Part shown: positions 41,554-51,200 of the stretch, piece by piece
Layout: each line of letters begins with the position of its first letter
Numbering within the stretch: position 1 is the stretch's first letter
Program-made: the position numbers and the translations under genes
NCBI RefSeq assembly: GCF_015223055.1
Contig: NZ_JADFBX010000016.1
Span: 1 to 64,000 of the forward strand
DNA: 64,000 bases
Source: Pedobacter sp. MC2016-24
GTDB taxonomy: Bacteria; Bacteroidota; Bacteroidia; Sphingobacteriales; Sphingobacteriaceae
Direction of reading: 5' to 3'
Notes under the pieces: generated by a model
Database searches by the model: none
Told to the model about the DNA's origin: nothing
What the model saw: only the letters and a program-made list of their open reading frames with translations

Positions 41554-42900
41554 TTAATTAGTGGTTTTTGATTCTTTAAAGCGGGAGAAAAACAAGAAGG
41601 CCAGGATACAGAGTACAAAGCCCACCGCACCATTTAAACGAAGCCCGTAATCGTTTCCCGGATCTTTTCCATAGACCGTTAGCATGGCAAAAACGGCAAT
41701 ACCCAATGTTTGTCCGAGTTTCACGAACAGGTATTTGACGGCAAAAAACATCCCTTCATGATTCTCCTTGGTTTCCTCTGTATCTTTCTGGGCGATGTCG
41801 GCCAGAATTGCATTGGGCAAAATACCCAGGGCCGCCAGGGGAAAGGAAGCTGAACACACCAGGATATACATTTGCATGGTAGGAGAAAAAGGCAGTTTGC
41901 CGAGAAAATAGATCGTCACAAAAATGAGGCTCAAAATGAAAAAAGCCACCAAAACCAATGGTTTTTTACCATATCGCTTAGCGCCATAATTGATGAACGG
42001 ATAAAATACCAATGAAAGCACCACCATAATGCCCATAAACTTACCCCCATCAGAATCCGGTAAGCCAAGCAGTACGGTTACAAAGAATAACAGTCCGCTG
42101 GAAATGATGCTGAGTGCAATGTAGTAGGAGAAATCTGAGATCAGGTAATATTTGAAATTGGAATTTCTGAAGGTGTTCTTGATTGCCGGAATCAAGGCGA
42201 TGTGCGTTGGCTTGGCTTCTGTATATTCCTTTTCATTGATAAAGGCAATGGGCAATACCATGACCAGTCCGGCAAAAATACTCAAACCCCACATGGTATA
42301 TTGCAGGGCCTGCATCCTTTCGCTGATGCCAAATACCTGCTGAATCAGGTCCGCATAGTTGTTACACAAGGCCGCGATGATCATACCCAGTACAAAACCA
42401 ACCTGCTGATAGGTGGACAGTTTTACTTTCTGCTCAGCGCTATGTGTCAGCTCGGCCAGCAAGGCATTGTATGGAATGATATAGGTGGTTACTGAAATGA
42501 AAAATCCAGCCAGTACAAAACTCAGCCACCAGGCATTGGTGATACTCTCATGTCTGACCAGGGGATAAAATACCAAGGCGCAGAATACCACAGCCGGAAC
42601 GATCGCATATTTCATGATCGGAATTCTGCGGCCTTTGGGATTGGTACTCGCATCACTTTTTGAAGCAATAAATGGGTCATAGAGCGCGTCGAACAGTCGG
42701 CCCGAAGCGGCAATCAGCGACAGGATGTTAAATGCGCCAAATACCAGTAACTGGGGTACCAGTGGTGTCAGGCCCGAATTGTTTGGCGGCAGGTAAAAGT
42801 AAGGCAGCATCACGATGATGATATTGGTCATGATGCTCCAGCCCATCATTCCTGAAGCGTAAGCGATTTCTTTTCGTAAGGGTAGTTGTTTAATCGGCAT
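41554..42900 (-). CDS. MFS transporter, GPH (glycoside/cation symporter)-like
   Basis: A 448-residue inner membrane carrier with about 12 membrane helices. The N-terminus (EIAYASGMMGWSIMTNIIIV), the RLFDALYDPFIASKSDAS loop and GRRIPIMKYAIVP are those of the melibiose-carrier-like GPH group. These proteins usually move sugars with sodium or protons; no substrate can be read from the sequence. Single gene, divergent from parE with 122 bp between start codons. Confidence 0.85.
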   Translation of the reverse strand: MPIKQLPLRKEIAYASGMMGWSIMTNIIIVMLPYFYLPPNNSGLTPLVPQLLVFGAFNILSLIAASGRLFDALYDPFIASKSDASTNPKGRRIPIMKYAIVPAVVFCALVFYPLVRHESITNAWWLSFVLAGFFISVTTYIIPYNALLAELTHSAEQKVKLSTYQQVGFVLGMIIAALCNNYADLIQQVFGISERMQALQYTMWGLSIFAGLVMVLPIAFINEKEYTEAKPTHIALIPAIKNTFRNSNFKYYLISDFSYYIALSIISSGLLFFVTVLLGLPDSDGGKFMGIMVVLSLVFYPFINYGAKRYGKKPLVLVAFFILSLIFVTIYFLGKLPFSPTMQMYILVCSASFPLAALGILPNAILADIAQKDTEETKENHEGMFFAVKYLFVKLGQTLGIAVFAMLTVYGKDPGNDYGLRLNGAVGFVLCILAFLFFSRFKESKTTN

Positions 42901-42987
42901 CGGTCATCAGGGGCTAATACAAAATTGGCTCTGGCTAATTTATTTGTTGAATATACGTGAAAATGTGTATTTGTTGAAACTTTGTGA

Positions 42988-43017
42988 TTGATTATACAGC
43001 TTATTCAGCTAAATTTG
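42988..43017 (+). promoter_or_regulatory. parE promoter, full consensus
   Basis: TTG (42988-42990), a 19-base spacer and TAAATTTG (43010-43017) match the Bacteroidota promoter exactly. Transcription would begin 1-3 bases before the ATG at 43023, so the mRNA is almost leaderless. Confidence 0.7.
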
Positions 43018-43022
43018 TAATT

Positions 43023-44927
43023 ATGGCAGAACCTATTTATAACGATGATAGTATACGGTCGCTCGACTGGAAAGAACACATCAGGCTGCGGCCTGGTATG
43101 TATATCGGAAAGTTGGGAGATGGATCCGCACAGGATGATGGTATTTATGTATTGCTCAAAGAGATTGTAGACAATTCGATTGATGAATTTGTCATGGGCT
43201 CTGGCCGCATCATAGACATTACCGTATCCGATCAAAAAGTAAATGTGAGAGACTACGGGCGTGGAATTCCTTTGGGAAAAGTGATCGACTGTGTGTCTAA
43301 AATCAATACCGGTGGTAAATACGACAGCAAGGCCTTCCAGAAATCGGTAGGTTTGAACGGGGTAGGTACCAAGGCCGTAAATGCGTTGTCTACTAATTTT
43401 GTGGTGCAGGCTTACCGCGATAACAAAACCAAGAAAGTAGAGTTCTCAAAAGGGGAGATTGTGCTGGAGCATCCCATCATTGATACCACACAAAGAAATG
43501 GTACCGCCATTACTTTTTATCCGGATGAAAGCATTTTCAGAAATTACCACTACATCTCTGATTTTGTGGAAAGCATGATCTGGAACTACGTGTTCCTGAA
43601 TGCGGGACTGACCATAAACTTCAACGGACAAAAATATTTATCCGAAAGGGGACTGTATGATCTTTTGCATAAAGTGGCCGATGTGGAAAGCATCCGTTAC
43701 CCGATTATCCATTTGAAAGGAAATGATATCGAAATCGCCATGACACACGGACAGCAGTATGGTGAGGATTACTACTCTTTTGTAAACGGACAGCATACTA
43801 CCCAGGGTGGTACCCATCAGGGGGCATTCAGAGAGGCTGTGGTGAAAACCATCCGTGAGTTTTATAAAAAAGAATACGATGCTTCGGATATCCGGTCGTC
43901 GATCATCGCCGCAATCTCGGTGCGGGTTCAGGAGCCTGTGTTTGAATCGCAGACCAAAACCAAACTGGGTTCTCAGAATATGGGACCTGACGGGCCATCG
44001 GTACGTACTTTCATCAACGACTTTGTCAAAAAAGAACTCGACGATTACCTGCACAAACATACCGATGTGGCAGATGCGCTTTTAAAGCGCATCCTGCAAT
44101 CGGAACGGGAACGTAAAGACATTGCCGGAATTAAGAAACTGGCCAATGACCGGGCTAAAAAAGCATCTTTGCACAATAAAAAACTGCGCGACTGTAAAGT
44201 ACACTTCAACAGTACACACGATAAAAGATACGAGACCACTTTGTTCATCACCGAGGGGGACTCTGCTTCGGGATCAATTACCAAATCGCGCGACGTAGAT
44301 TGCCAGGCCGTTTTCAGTTTAAAAGGTAAGCCCTTAAACTGTTATGAGCTGACCAAGAAAGTCGTGTACGAAAATGAAGAGTTTAACTTGTTGCAACATG
44401 CTTTAAACATTGAGGACGGCTTAGACGGTCTGCACTATAACAACATTGTGATTGCTACGGATGCCGATGTGGACGGGATGCACATCCGCCTGTTGATGAT
44501 GACTTTCTTTTTGCAGTTTTTCCCGGACCTGGTGCGTTCAGGTCACGTTTATATCCTGCAAACGCCTTTGTTCAGGGTGCGTAATAAGAAGGAAACCATT
44601 TACTGCTATAGCGATGATGAGCGGAAAAGAGCCATTGAGAAATTAGGCAATAAACCGGAAATTACCAGGTTCAAAGGGCTGGGTGAAATCTCTCCGGACG
44701 AATTTGGTTTGTTCATTGGAAAAGATATCCGCCTGGACCCTGTGATCTTAAAGGACCAGACGATTAAAAGCTTGCTGGAATATTACATGGGTAAAAATAC
44801 GCCGGACAGGCAACAGCACATCATCAGGAACCTGAGAATAGAAAAAGATGAGGTGACTGAAGAACTGGCTAAAATACTGGAAGCCCCTGAAAGCCCTGAG
44901 GTTGAAGATACTTTAGATGTAGCTTAA
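43023..44927 (+). CDS. parE: DNA topoisomerase IV subunit B
   Basis: A 634-residue type IIA topoisomerase ATPase subunit. The GHKL ATPase shows [30 protein letters not shown] and [13 protein letters not shown]; the transducer follows, then the TOPRIM domain with [17 protein letters not shown] and [20 protein letters not shown]. With ParC it decatenates chromosomes and relaxes supercoils. I use the ATG at 43023 because the promoter at 42988-43017 lies inside the longer GTG reading from 42984. parC is 9 kb downstream. Its stop overlaps that of the convergent YihY gene by 4 bp. Confidence 0.93.
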   Translation: MAEPIYNDDSIRSLDWKEHIRLRPGMYIGKLGDGSAQDDGIYVLLKEIVDNSIDEFVMGSGRIIDITVSDQKVNVRDYGRGIPLGKVIDCVSKINTGGKYDSKAFQKSVGLNGVGTKAVNALSTNFVVQAYRDNKTKKVEFSKGEIVLEHPIIDTTQRNGTAITFYPDESIFRNYHYISDFVESMIWNYVFLNAGLTINFNGQKYLSERGLYDLLHKVADVESIRYPIIHLKGNDIEIAMTHGQQYGEDYYSFVNGQHTTQGGTHQGAFREAVVKTIREFYKKEYDASDIRSSIIAAISVRVQEPVFESQTKTKLGSQNMGPDGPSVRTFINDFVKKELDDYLHKHTDVADALLKRILQSERERKDIAGIKKLANDRAKKASLHNKKLRDCKVHFNSTHDKRYETTLFITEGDSASGSITKSRDVDCQAVFSLKGKPLNCYELTKKVVYENEEFNLLQHALNIEDGLDGLHYNNIVIATDADVDGMHIRLLMMTFFLQFFPDLVRSGHVYILQTPLFRVRNKKETIYCYSDDERKRAIEKLGNKPEITRFKGLGEISPDEFGLFIGKDIRLDPVILKDQTIKSLLEYYMGKNTPDRQQHIIRNLRIEKDEVTEELAKILEAPESPEVEDTLDVA

Positions 44928-45904
44928 TCGGCTATCTTAGTATCTTCAGGATGCTGGGGCGGTAAGACAGCTACATTTTTTTCGACCACCACAATTTTGG
45001 TATGTACCGCGTATTTACTTGGCCTGATGGCCTCATCGTATTTTTCGGCATAGGCTTGTGTAAATTCTGCCCCGAAATAAAGGATAATTGCCGTATAGTA
45101 GATCCAGAGTAAGATCACGATGATGGATCCTGCGGCGCCAAAAGCGGAGCCGGGATTGCCCACTTCAATGTAAATCCCAATCAGGTACTTGCCCAAACTG
45201 AACAGCAATGCCGTAAACAATGCCCCGATAATTGCAGGTTTCCATCTCAGATCCACATCAGGAAGGACCTTGAAGATGACAGCGAAAATGATCGTTACAA
45301 CGGATAAGGTTAAGGCATTCGTCACCACAAGCATCATCAGTTCAGAAACTTCCTCTACGCGGATGTATGCGGCGATCTTATGGCCCAGTCCGACCACAAT
45401 GCTATTCACGACCAGGGAAACCAGCAATAAAAATCCCAATGAAGCAATCAAAGAGAAGGACAGAAGCCTGTTCGTAATTAGTTTTTTCCATCCCTTTTTG
45501 GGTACGGCTTTTACCTTCCAGATCAGGTTGATGCTATCCTGGATTTCTATAAAGATTGCTGTTGCACCCAGAATCAGGGTGACAATTCCTATAACCAGGC
45601 CTAAATTGCTTTTGCCGGAGTAGTTGGCATTGTTGACAAAGCTGCGCAATTGGTTGGCCGCATCATTGCCCACCAGTTCACTGATTTCTCCGAACAGCTT
45701 GGTATTGGGATCCATGTTGTCGCCCAGAAAAATGCTGGCTGCCGAAAGTACAATGATGATCAATGGTGTCAGTGAGAAGATGGTATAATAGGCTAAAGCT
45801 GCGCTCAGCTTCATCACCCGGTCATCAATAAAGCCTTTTCCAGCCGCAATGAATAAATGTGCTACCGCTTTAACAAAGCTGAATATTTTCTTTACAAACT
45901 TCAT
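44924..45904 (-). CDS. YihY/virulence factor BrkB family membrane protein
   Basis: A 326-residue inner membrane protein with six to seven membrane segments and the family core [20 protein letters not shown] plus [16 protein letters not shown]-like [20 protein letters not shown]. It was once called RNase BN but has no nuclease motif; a transport role is likely. I use the ATG at 45904 ([12 protein letters not shown]); the longer reading from 46015 would overlap tamL by 104 bp. It lies 7 bp after tamL, the last gene of a tamB-tamL-yihY run. Confidence 0.88.
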   Translation of the reverse strand: MKFVKKIFSFVKAVAHLFIAAGKGFIDDRVMKLSAALAYYTIFSLTPLIIIVLSAASIFLGDNMDPNTKLFGEISELVGNDAANQLRSFVNNANYSGKSNLGLVIGIVTLILGATAIFIEIQDSINLIWKVKAVPKKGWKKLITNRLLSFSLIASLGFLLLVSLVVNSIVVGLGHKIAAYIRVEEVSELMMLVVTNALTLSVVTIIFAVIFKVLPDVDLRWKPAIIGALFTALLFSLGKYLIGIYIEVGNPGSAFGAAGSIIVILLWIYYTAIILYFGAEFTQAYAEKYDEAIRPSKYAVHTKIVVVEKNVAVLPPQHPEDTKIAD

Positions 45905-45911
45905 AGTCAGA

Positions 45912-48227
45912 TTAAAATGGGTATCCAATTCCAATATTGTACACCAGGTTCTCTTTCCGCCAGCCGCTGCTGCCAAAATCGATTTGATCAAATACCCAAC
46001 GTTTACCTTCCTCATTATAAGGTTTGCGGATTGGGAAGGCTACATCCAGACGGATCACAAAGATAGAAGCATCTACACGTAATCCGGCTCCGGTACCAAC
46101 AGCAAACTCACTGATCGCATTTTTTAACTTAAATCCTGAGCCTGGTCTGTCAGGGTCTTCTTTTCTCAGCCACACATTACCCGCATCTACAAACAGCGCA
46201 CCATAAAGCCGGCTAACCAGCTTTTGTCGCAACTCTGTACTCACCAAAGCTTTGATGTCGCCACTTTGATCCAGGAAATTGGAGTTGATCGACTTCGGAT
46301 CGTTTTTAACATAGTAAGAACCTGGTCCAATGATTCTTGCTGCCCAGGCCCGGATGTCGTTGGTTCCGCCTGCAAAAAACTGACGTACATAAGGTAAGGT
46401 ACTCTGGTTGCCATAAGCATAGCCGTATCCTAAATCAATTCTACTGGCCCAGGTCAGGTTTTTGGTGATTTTAAAATAATCTCTGAAATCAGCCTCTAAA
46501 CGGACAAATTGATTCAATGCTACACCGGCTATCGATTTTTCACCCGCACTATTTTTCCCTGCAAATAAGCCCCATAGGTTACCGCCGGTTTCTAAAGTTC
46601 CGTTGAAATAGAAGTTGTTCCTGCGGTAATCCTCAAACTGGTTGGTATAGGTAAAGCCATAGGTACTTCCAATGATAAATTGTTTTTCCAGTACATTTCT
46701 CAGTCCCGGCGTTACATTCAGGATGCTGTCTCGTTTTACAGTATCACGGGTGAGATTAGAGGTCACAAAATTAATCGATATCGGGTTAAAGGAATGTTCC
46801 TTGTATTTGTCTTCATTCCATTTATAGCCATATTGTGCCTTGAAGGAGTTTAGGCTGTATAAAGACCCGCGGTTTAGCAATTGGTAGGAGAGTAAGGCCA
46901 CGGTTTTGGGAATATAGGCATTGGTACTGTTGATGCCTTTAAATGGGGTAATGAACCTCGGGAACGTGAGCTTACCCTCGGCAGTAAAGGAATAAGAATT
47001 CAAGCCCTTTGAGGTGCCGCCGCCAAACTGGCTTTCAAAACCACCACTGGCACTGACATCCAGTTGCTCCGCACCTCTGAATAGGTTTCTGGTCGTCTGC
47101 GTCAGTTTGACTTCCGATCCTACAAAATTGTTGGACTTGCTGGTTCCGGTAACCGAAAAGGTCAGGGAGTTTTTCTTCAGCGGCGTGAGGTATACATTCA
47201 GGTCCAGTTGATTGTTTTTGACAGTATCTATCGGTATAAACTCTGCTTTTACGGCCTGAAAAGAACCAATGTTTACCATCCGGTTCAAGGATTGGTTGTG
47301 GTCTTTTCTATTGTACAATTCACCTTTTTTAAAAAATATCAGGCGGTTAAACAGGGGAGATTTAAAAGTATGCTGCGGATCGTAAATCTTGAAATCATTG
47401 TAGATTTCCGGAGTTGCTTGCCTTAAAGCACTGTCCCTTCTTAAACTGTAATTGGGATAGATTTTGATGTCCCTGATGGTATAAGGCTTTAAACCGGCAT
47501 CGGGTGCAATTTCTTTTACCCGGATGCGGATGTCGACCAGGTTTTTACCAACGGTACTGTCTACCTGTAAAATCAGATAATCCGGCGCAAAATAAAAATA
47601 ACCTACCTCTTTCAAATCGGCATCAATGCGTTCTCTTTCCCGTTTAAAGACATCCAGGTCATAGTAATCACCTGCCTTTAACAATGTGTTTTCTTTGTGC
47701 TGGTTGACAATACTGGTCAGCGCCCCGCTGTCCGGCGGAGAAGAAACCTGGTTGATCTTGTAGCGAATGCCTGTGTTGGCCGTGTATATTGCCTTGCCTT
47801 TTTTACCTTTAACGATGGTATCGCCAACTACGGTAGATTGCAGGTAACCCTGACTGATCAGATAACTGGTCAGTACCGCATTGTTGTACGGTAACTTGAC
47901 CTCACTCAGCAATACCGGTGCCTGTCCTTTTTTTCTCAGCCAATTGCGGAGCCCGCCCTTTGGTTTTTTTGGTTCACCAGCAAGGTTATAAATCATTAAA
48001 CCAAATTTCACACCAAGGATAGCGCTGTTTGGCTTAGGCCTGGTTTTATCCACTAGGGCTTCTTTTACTGCTTTTTGATCCTCAATTTTTACTGTGGAAT
48101 CCGGATTGATTTTTACTTCGGCACCTGTGTATAAAATCTGCCCCGGCTTTAAACTTTTGGTTGTACTGCAGGCGGCCCAAATTAAACAGGCAGTTATAAA
48201 TAAGCTGAATCTAATTAGTCTGTTCAT
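45912..48227 (-). CDS. tamL: TamL: lipidated TamA/BamA-like outer membrane protein
   Basis: A 771-residue Omp85-family protein with a lipoprotein signal (MNRLIRFSLFITACLIWAAC, lipidated Cys20). Residues about 35-370 contain POTRA-like domains (YTIRDIKIYPNYSLRRDSAL and NIGSFQAVKAEFIPIDTVKN); the rest is a 16-strand-type beta barrel with FAGGTNDIRAWAAR in the position of the family's conserved loop and a terminal aromatic strand ending GIGYPF. Bacteroidota use this lipidated form in place of TamA. It acts with TamB in envelope assembly or lipid movement. The gene starts 17 bp inside the 3' end of tamB, so they are coupled. Confidence 0.88.
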   Translation of the reverse strand: MNRLIRFSLFITACLIWAACSTTKSLKPGQILYTGAEVKINPDSTVKIEDQKAVKEALVDKTRPKPNSAILGVKFGLMIYNLAGEPKKPKGGLRNWLRKKGQAPVLLSEVKLPYNNAVLTSYLISQGYLQSTVVGDTIVKGKKGKAIYTANTGIRYKINQVSSPPDSGALTSIVNQHKENTLLKAGDYYDLDVFKRERERIDADLKEVGYFYFAPDYLILQVDSTVGKNLVDIRIRVKEIAPDAGLKPYTIRDIKIYPNYSLRRDSALRQATPEIYNDFKIYDPQHTFKSPLFNRLIFFKKGELYNRKDHNQSLNRMVNIGSFQAVKAEFIPIDTVKNNQLDLNVYLTPLKKNSLTFSVTGTSKSNNFVGSEVKLTQTTRNLFRGAEQLDVSASGGFESQFGGGTSKGLNSYSFTAEGKLTFPRFITPFKGINSTNAYIPKTVALLSYQLLNRGSLYSLNSFKAQYGYKWNEDKYKEHSFNPISINFVTSNLTRDTVKRDSILNVTPGLRNVLEKQFIIGSTYGFTYTNQFEDYRRNNFYFNGTLETGGNLWGLFAGKNSAGEKSIAGVALNQFVRLEADFRDYFKITKNLTWASRIDLGYGYAYGNQSTLPYVRQFFAGGTNDIRAWAARIIGPGSYYVKNDPKSINSNFLDQSGDIKALVSTELRQKLVSRLYGALFVDAGNVWLRKEDPDRPGSGFKLKNAISEFAVGTGAGLRVDASIFVIRLDVAFPIRKPYNEEGKRWVFDQIDFGSSGWRKENLVYNIGIGYPF

Positions 48228-51200
48228 CTTTAGGCTTTTGTTCTTGTCTTAATCTTCTTTTTTTAGAGAAATTCCTGAAAACTTCCCTGAATTTGTTATA
48301 ATCTACCACCAATGCGAAACCTACACCAGTTTCTATAATTTGTCCTTCTATGACACCCTCGTTTTGATTGCGTCGATAGGCCCGGAGTCTGTATTTGCCA
48401 TCTTTAGATAATAAATACTCAATATTGATGTTCCCCGCAATATTGGTCGAGTTTTGCCCGGCGGTTTGACCCTCAAGTCCAAATGAACTTCCTACCGTGA
48501 CAATCAGCCTGTCGCTCAATAACTTTTTAGACAGGCCAACTTCCAATTGGGATTTGTTCTGGAAGCCATTCTCGGAGTAATCTTCTGAAGAGTTGATCCC
48601 GAAATTGATATCTACACCCTTAATCAGGTCAGAGGCCAGTTTGTTCAGTTGTTCGGTTAACAAATTACTCACACTTGATCTGGCAAAATTGGTAACCAGG
48701 CCATTTCCACTTCCGGCCAGACTTTCAAATGGATTGTCGGCAATGAAACGCTGCAAGACCAATAAGGCAAATACCTGTTTGTTGACCTGGCCTTCATCGC
48801 TGTTAATCTGTTGTAATTTTCCGTACACCAATCCTCCCTCAGCACCACGGTTATTCTCCGGCAAATCTATTTTGAATTTGATGATTGGCTTTAACAATTC
48901 TCCGGTCATCATGAGGTATACCTGGAAAGGTAATTTGTTTTTAGCGGTGGCAGAGCCGATATCTCCGGTTAAATCAATCGGCGCAGTGTTCACCTCGATC
49001 ATGGCAGTCAGGTCGACTGTCGCGCTGGTTGGCTCCCCGGTCCACACAATATTGCTTCCCTGCTGTAACTTAAATTCACGTTTAACCGGACCTACAGATA
49101 AATTATAACTGCCACTGGATACATTGTACCGTCCTGTTAAACTCGTTTTTCCACTCGGATCCATGGTTGCGGTTAAGTTCGCATCACCTTTAATGTTCAG
49201 GTTATCTCCGTTCTGCGGGTCAACCACCACATTCAGTTCTGCTCCCGGATCGATGACGATAGTCGCACTCAGGTTGATGCCTTTAATCGGCGCTTTGCTG
49301 ACCGAGTCAGAAACCGATAGCGCTTTTTTGCCGTTAAATGGTGGCGCATTGAAATCTACAAACTGAACGATACCTTCCTGGTCAATGATGGTCGGATCAT
49401 CTGCCGGCATGGCAAAGAAGAATTTCGTTTTATCTTCGATTTTAATGTTCATGTTCACATCAGGCTGGTTCAAGTCTCCGCGGACACGGATGTCGCTGGT
49501 TAAATAAACTGTTCCGTAGATCATTTCATTGTCCTCAGAAGTGGAGTTTAAAGCCCTGAAGTTATTGGTACGGATGTCCATGTTGAACTTGAAGTCGCGG
49601 TAAGTTTTAGTCAGGATGCCTCCTGTGATGACTGCTTTTTGATTCAGTGAATCCAGGATCGTGAAGCTGTTGAAATTAATTCCGGTATCGGTAAAACTGA
49701 TGGTTTCATTCGGCATCCTGAAAAATGAGTTCACATAGGCCACATTGAAGCCAGCCTGGTTAAATTTCAAATCTCCCAGTACTTTCGGGGCATCTAAGCT
49801 GCCTTTTACAGAGAGCGCTCCGCTTACAGTACCGGTTCCTTTTCTGATCTGTCCCATCGACAGGCTTTCTACTGCTTTCAGGTCAATCTTGTCGATATTC
49901 AGGGTCATGTCCAACGCGCTTTGCGGAGCTGTATAGTAAAATCCGCTTGCCCGCAGTTCATGAACGCCGGATAAAGCGATATTGGTTTCAAAGGCATTTG
50001 CTGTATTGTTATTTACCGCGATCCGAAGCGTACCCAGCATGTCTTTTTGGTAACGCAACTGGTCAACCGTCAGGTTGGCTTCAAATTTAGGGCTCGCCGC
50101 CAGGTCTTTCACCTGCACCGTACCATTAATCGAGCCACCGGCAAGGGCGGTATCTGCTTCTGCAAACCGGGTCAGTGTCTCAATACGGAAATCTTTAAAT
50201 TTCACTTCCAGCGGCGCATTTGGCGTTTGCGTCTCGCTGTTGATGCTCAACAGCTGTCCGCCATTACTCAGGTTAAATTGATTGGCCAGGATGCCCGAAG
50301 CACCAAATTGCAGGTAGTTGTCTGGCGAAACCACCCATTTTTCATAGTTTAAAAATAATTTCTGCGGGTCAAAGCTAAACCTGAAATCTTTATTTATTGA
50401 TTTAAAGATACCTCCCAATACGTATTTGTCTTTCCGCTTACTGTCGCGCAAATAGATGTTCAGCCCCAGGTCGTTGTTCACTGCCGCACCGCTGATCTCA
50501 TTGTTAAAGAAGGCCAGCGAAGGGCTTTGCAAGCTCTTAATGGTCAGTTTATAATTCAGTTTCTGATCGTTGTTGTTGATGTTCAGGCGTGTGCTGTCTA
50601 CCCGGTAACTGCCATAAGTGACCTGCGGAAATACGGCATTCATCACCAGGCTGTCTTTTTGGGTATCCAGTAAACCAAACATGCGGGAAGGGGCGAAGTT
50701 GCTCAGTTCCGGTACAAAGTTTTTTAAGATTTTAGGATTGTAAAAGTTGACAAAGAACCTGAAACGCTGGTCAGGGATTTTGGTGACTGTACCAAACTGG
50801 TAATATTTATTGATCTGGTTGATCATGGCAGATGCCAGGTGGGTCAGCTGGTATTTACCGTCAATTTTAGCACGTAAAAATTCAGACCTCAGCGTGAGCA
50901 TGTTGTGGTCTGCGGTAGCCTCAGAGTGGACCATGATCGTGTCTACGTTAAAACGCTGACCTTCCTTAACCACTTGTAAGCCATTGATGTTAATATCGCC
51001 GTTCAGGTAATCCGGATCAGCAGTTTTGATATCCGCTTTAATCAGACCTGCAATTTTAAATTCTGTGGCACTGAAATTCAACTTCTGTAAATCAATCTGT
51101 TTCAGGTCTGCATTGGCACGTACTGCCGGGTATTTACCCGAAATGTCTGCATGCAGGGTTAAATTAAAATTGGCATTGCTATCCGCCATATTGCTTTTCA

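Noticed and set aside
42984-43022. GTG 42984 as the parE start
   Set aside because: A consensus promoter (42988-43017) lies inside this extension, and topoisomerase subunits start at MAEPIYND-like sequence at 43023.
45905-46015. Upstream start for the YihY gene
   Set aside because: It would overlap tamL by 104 bp; the ATG at 45904 leaves a normal 7-bp gap.
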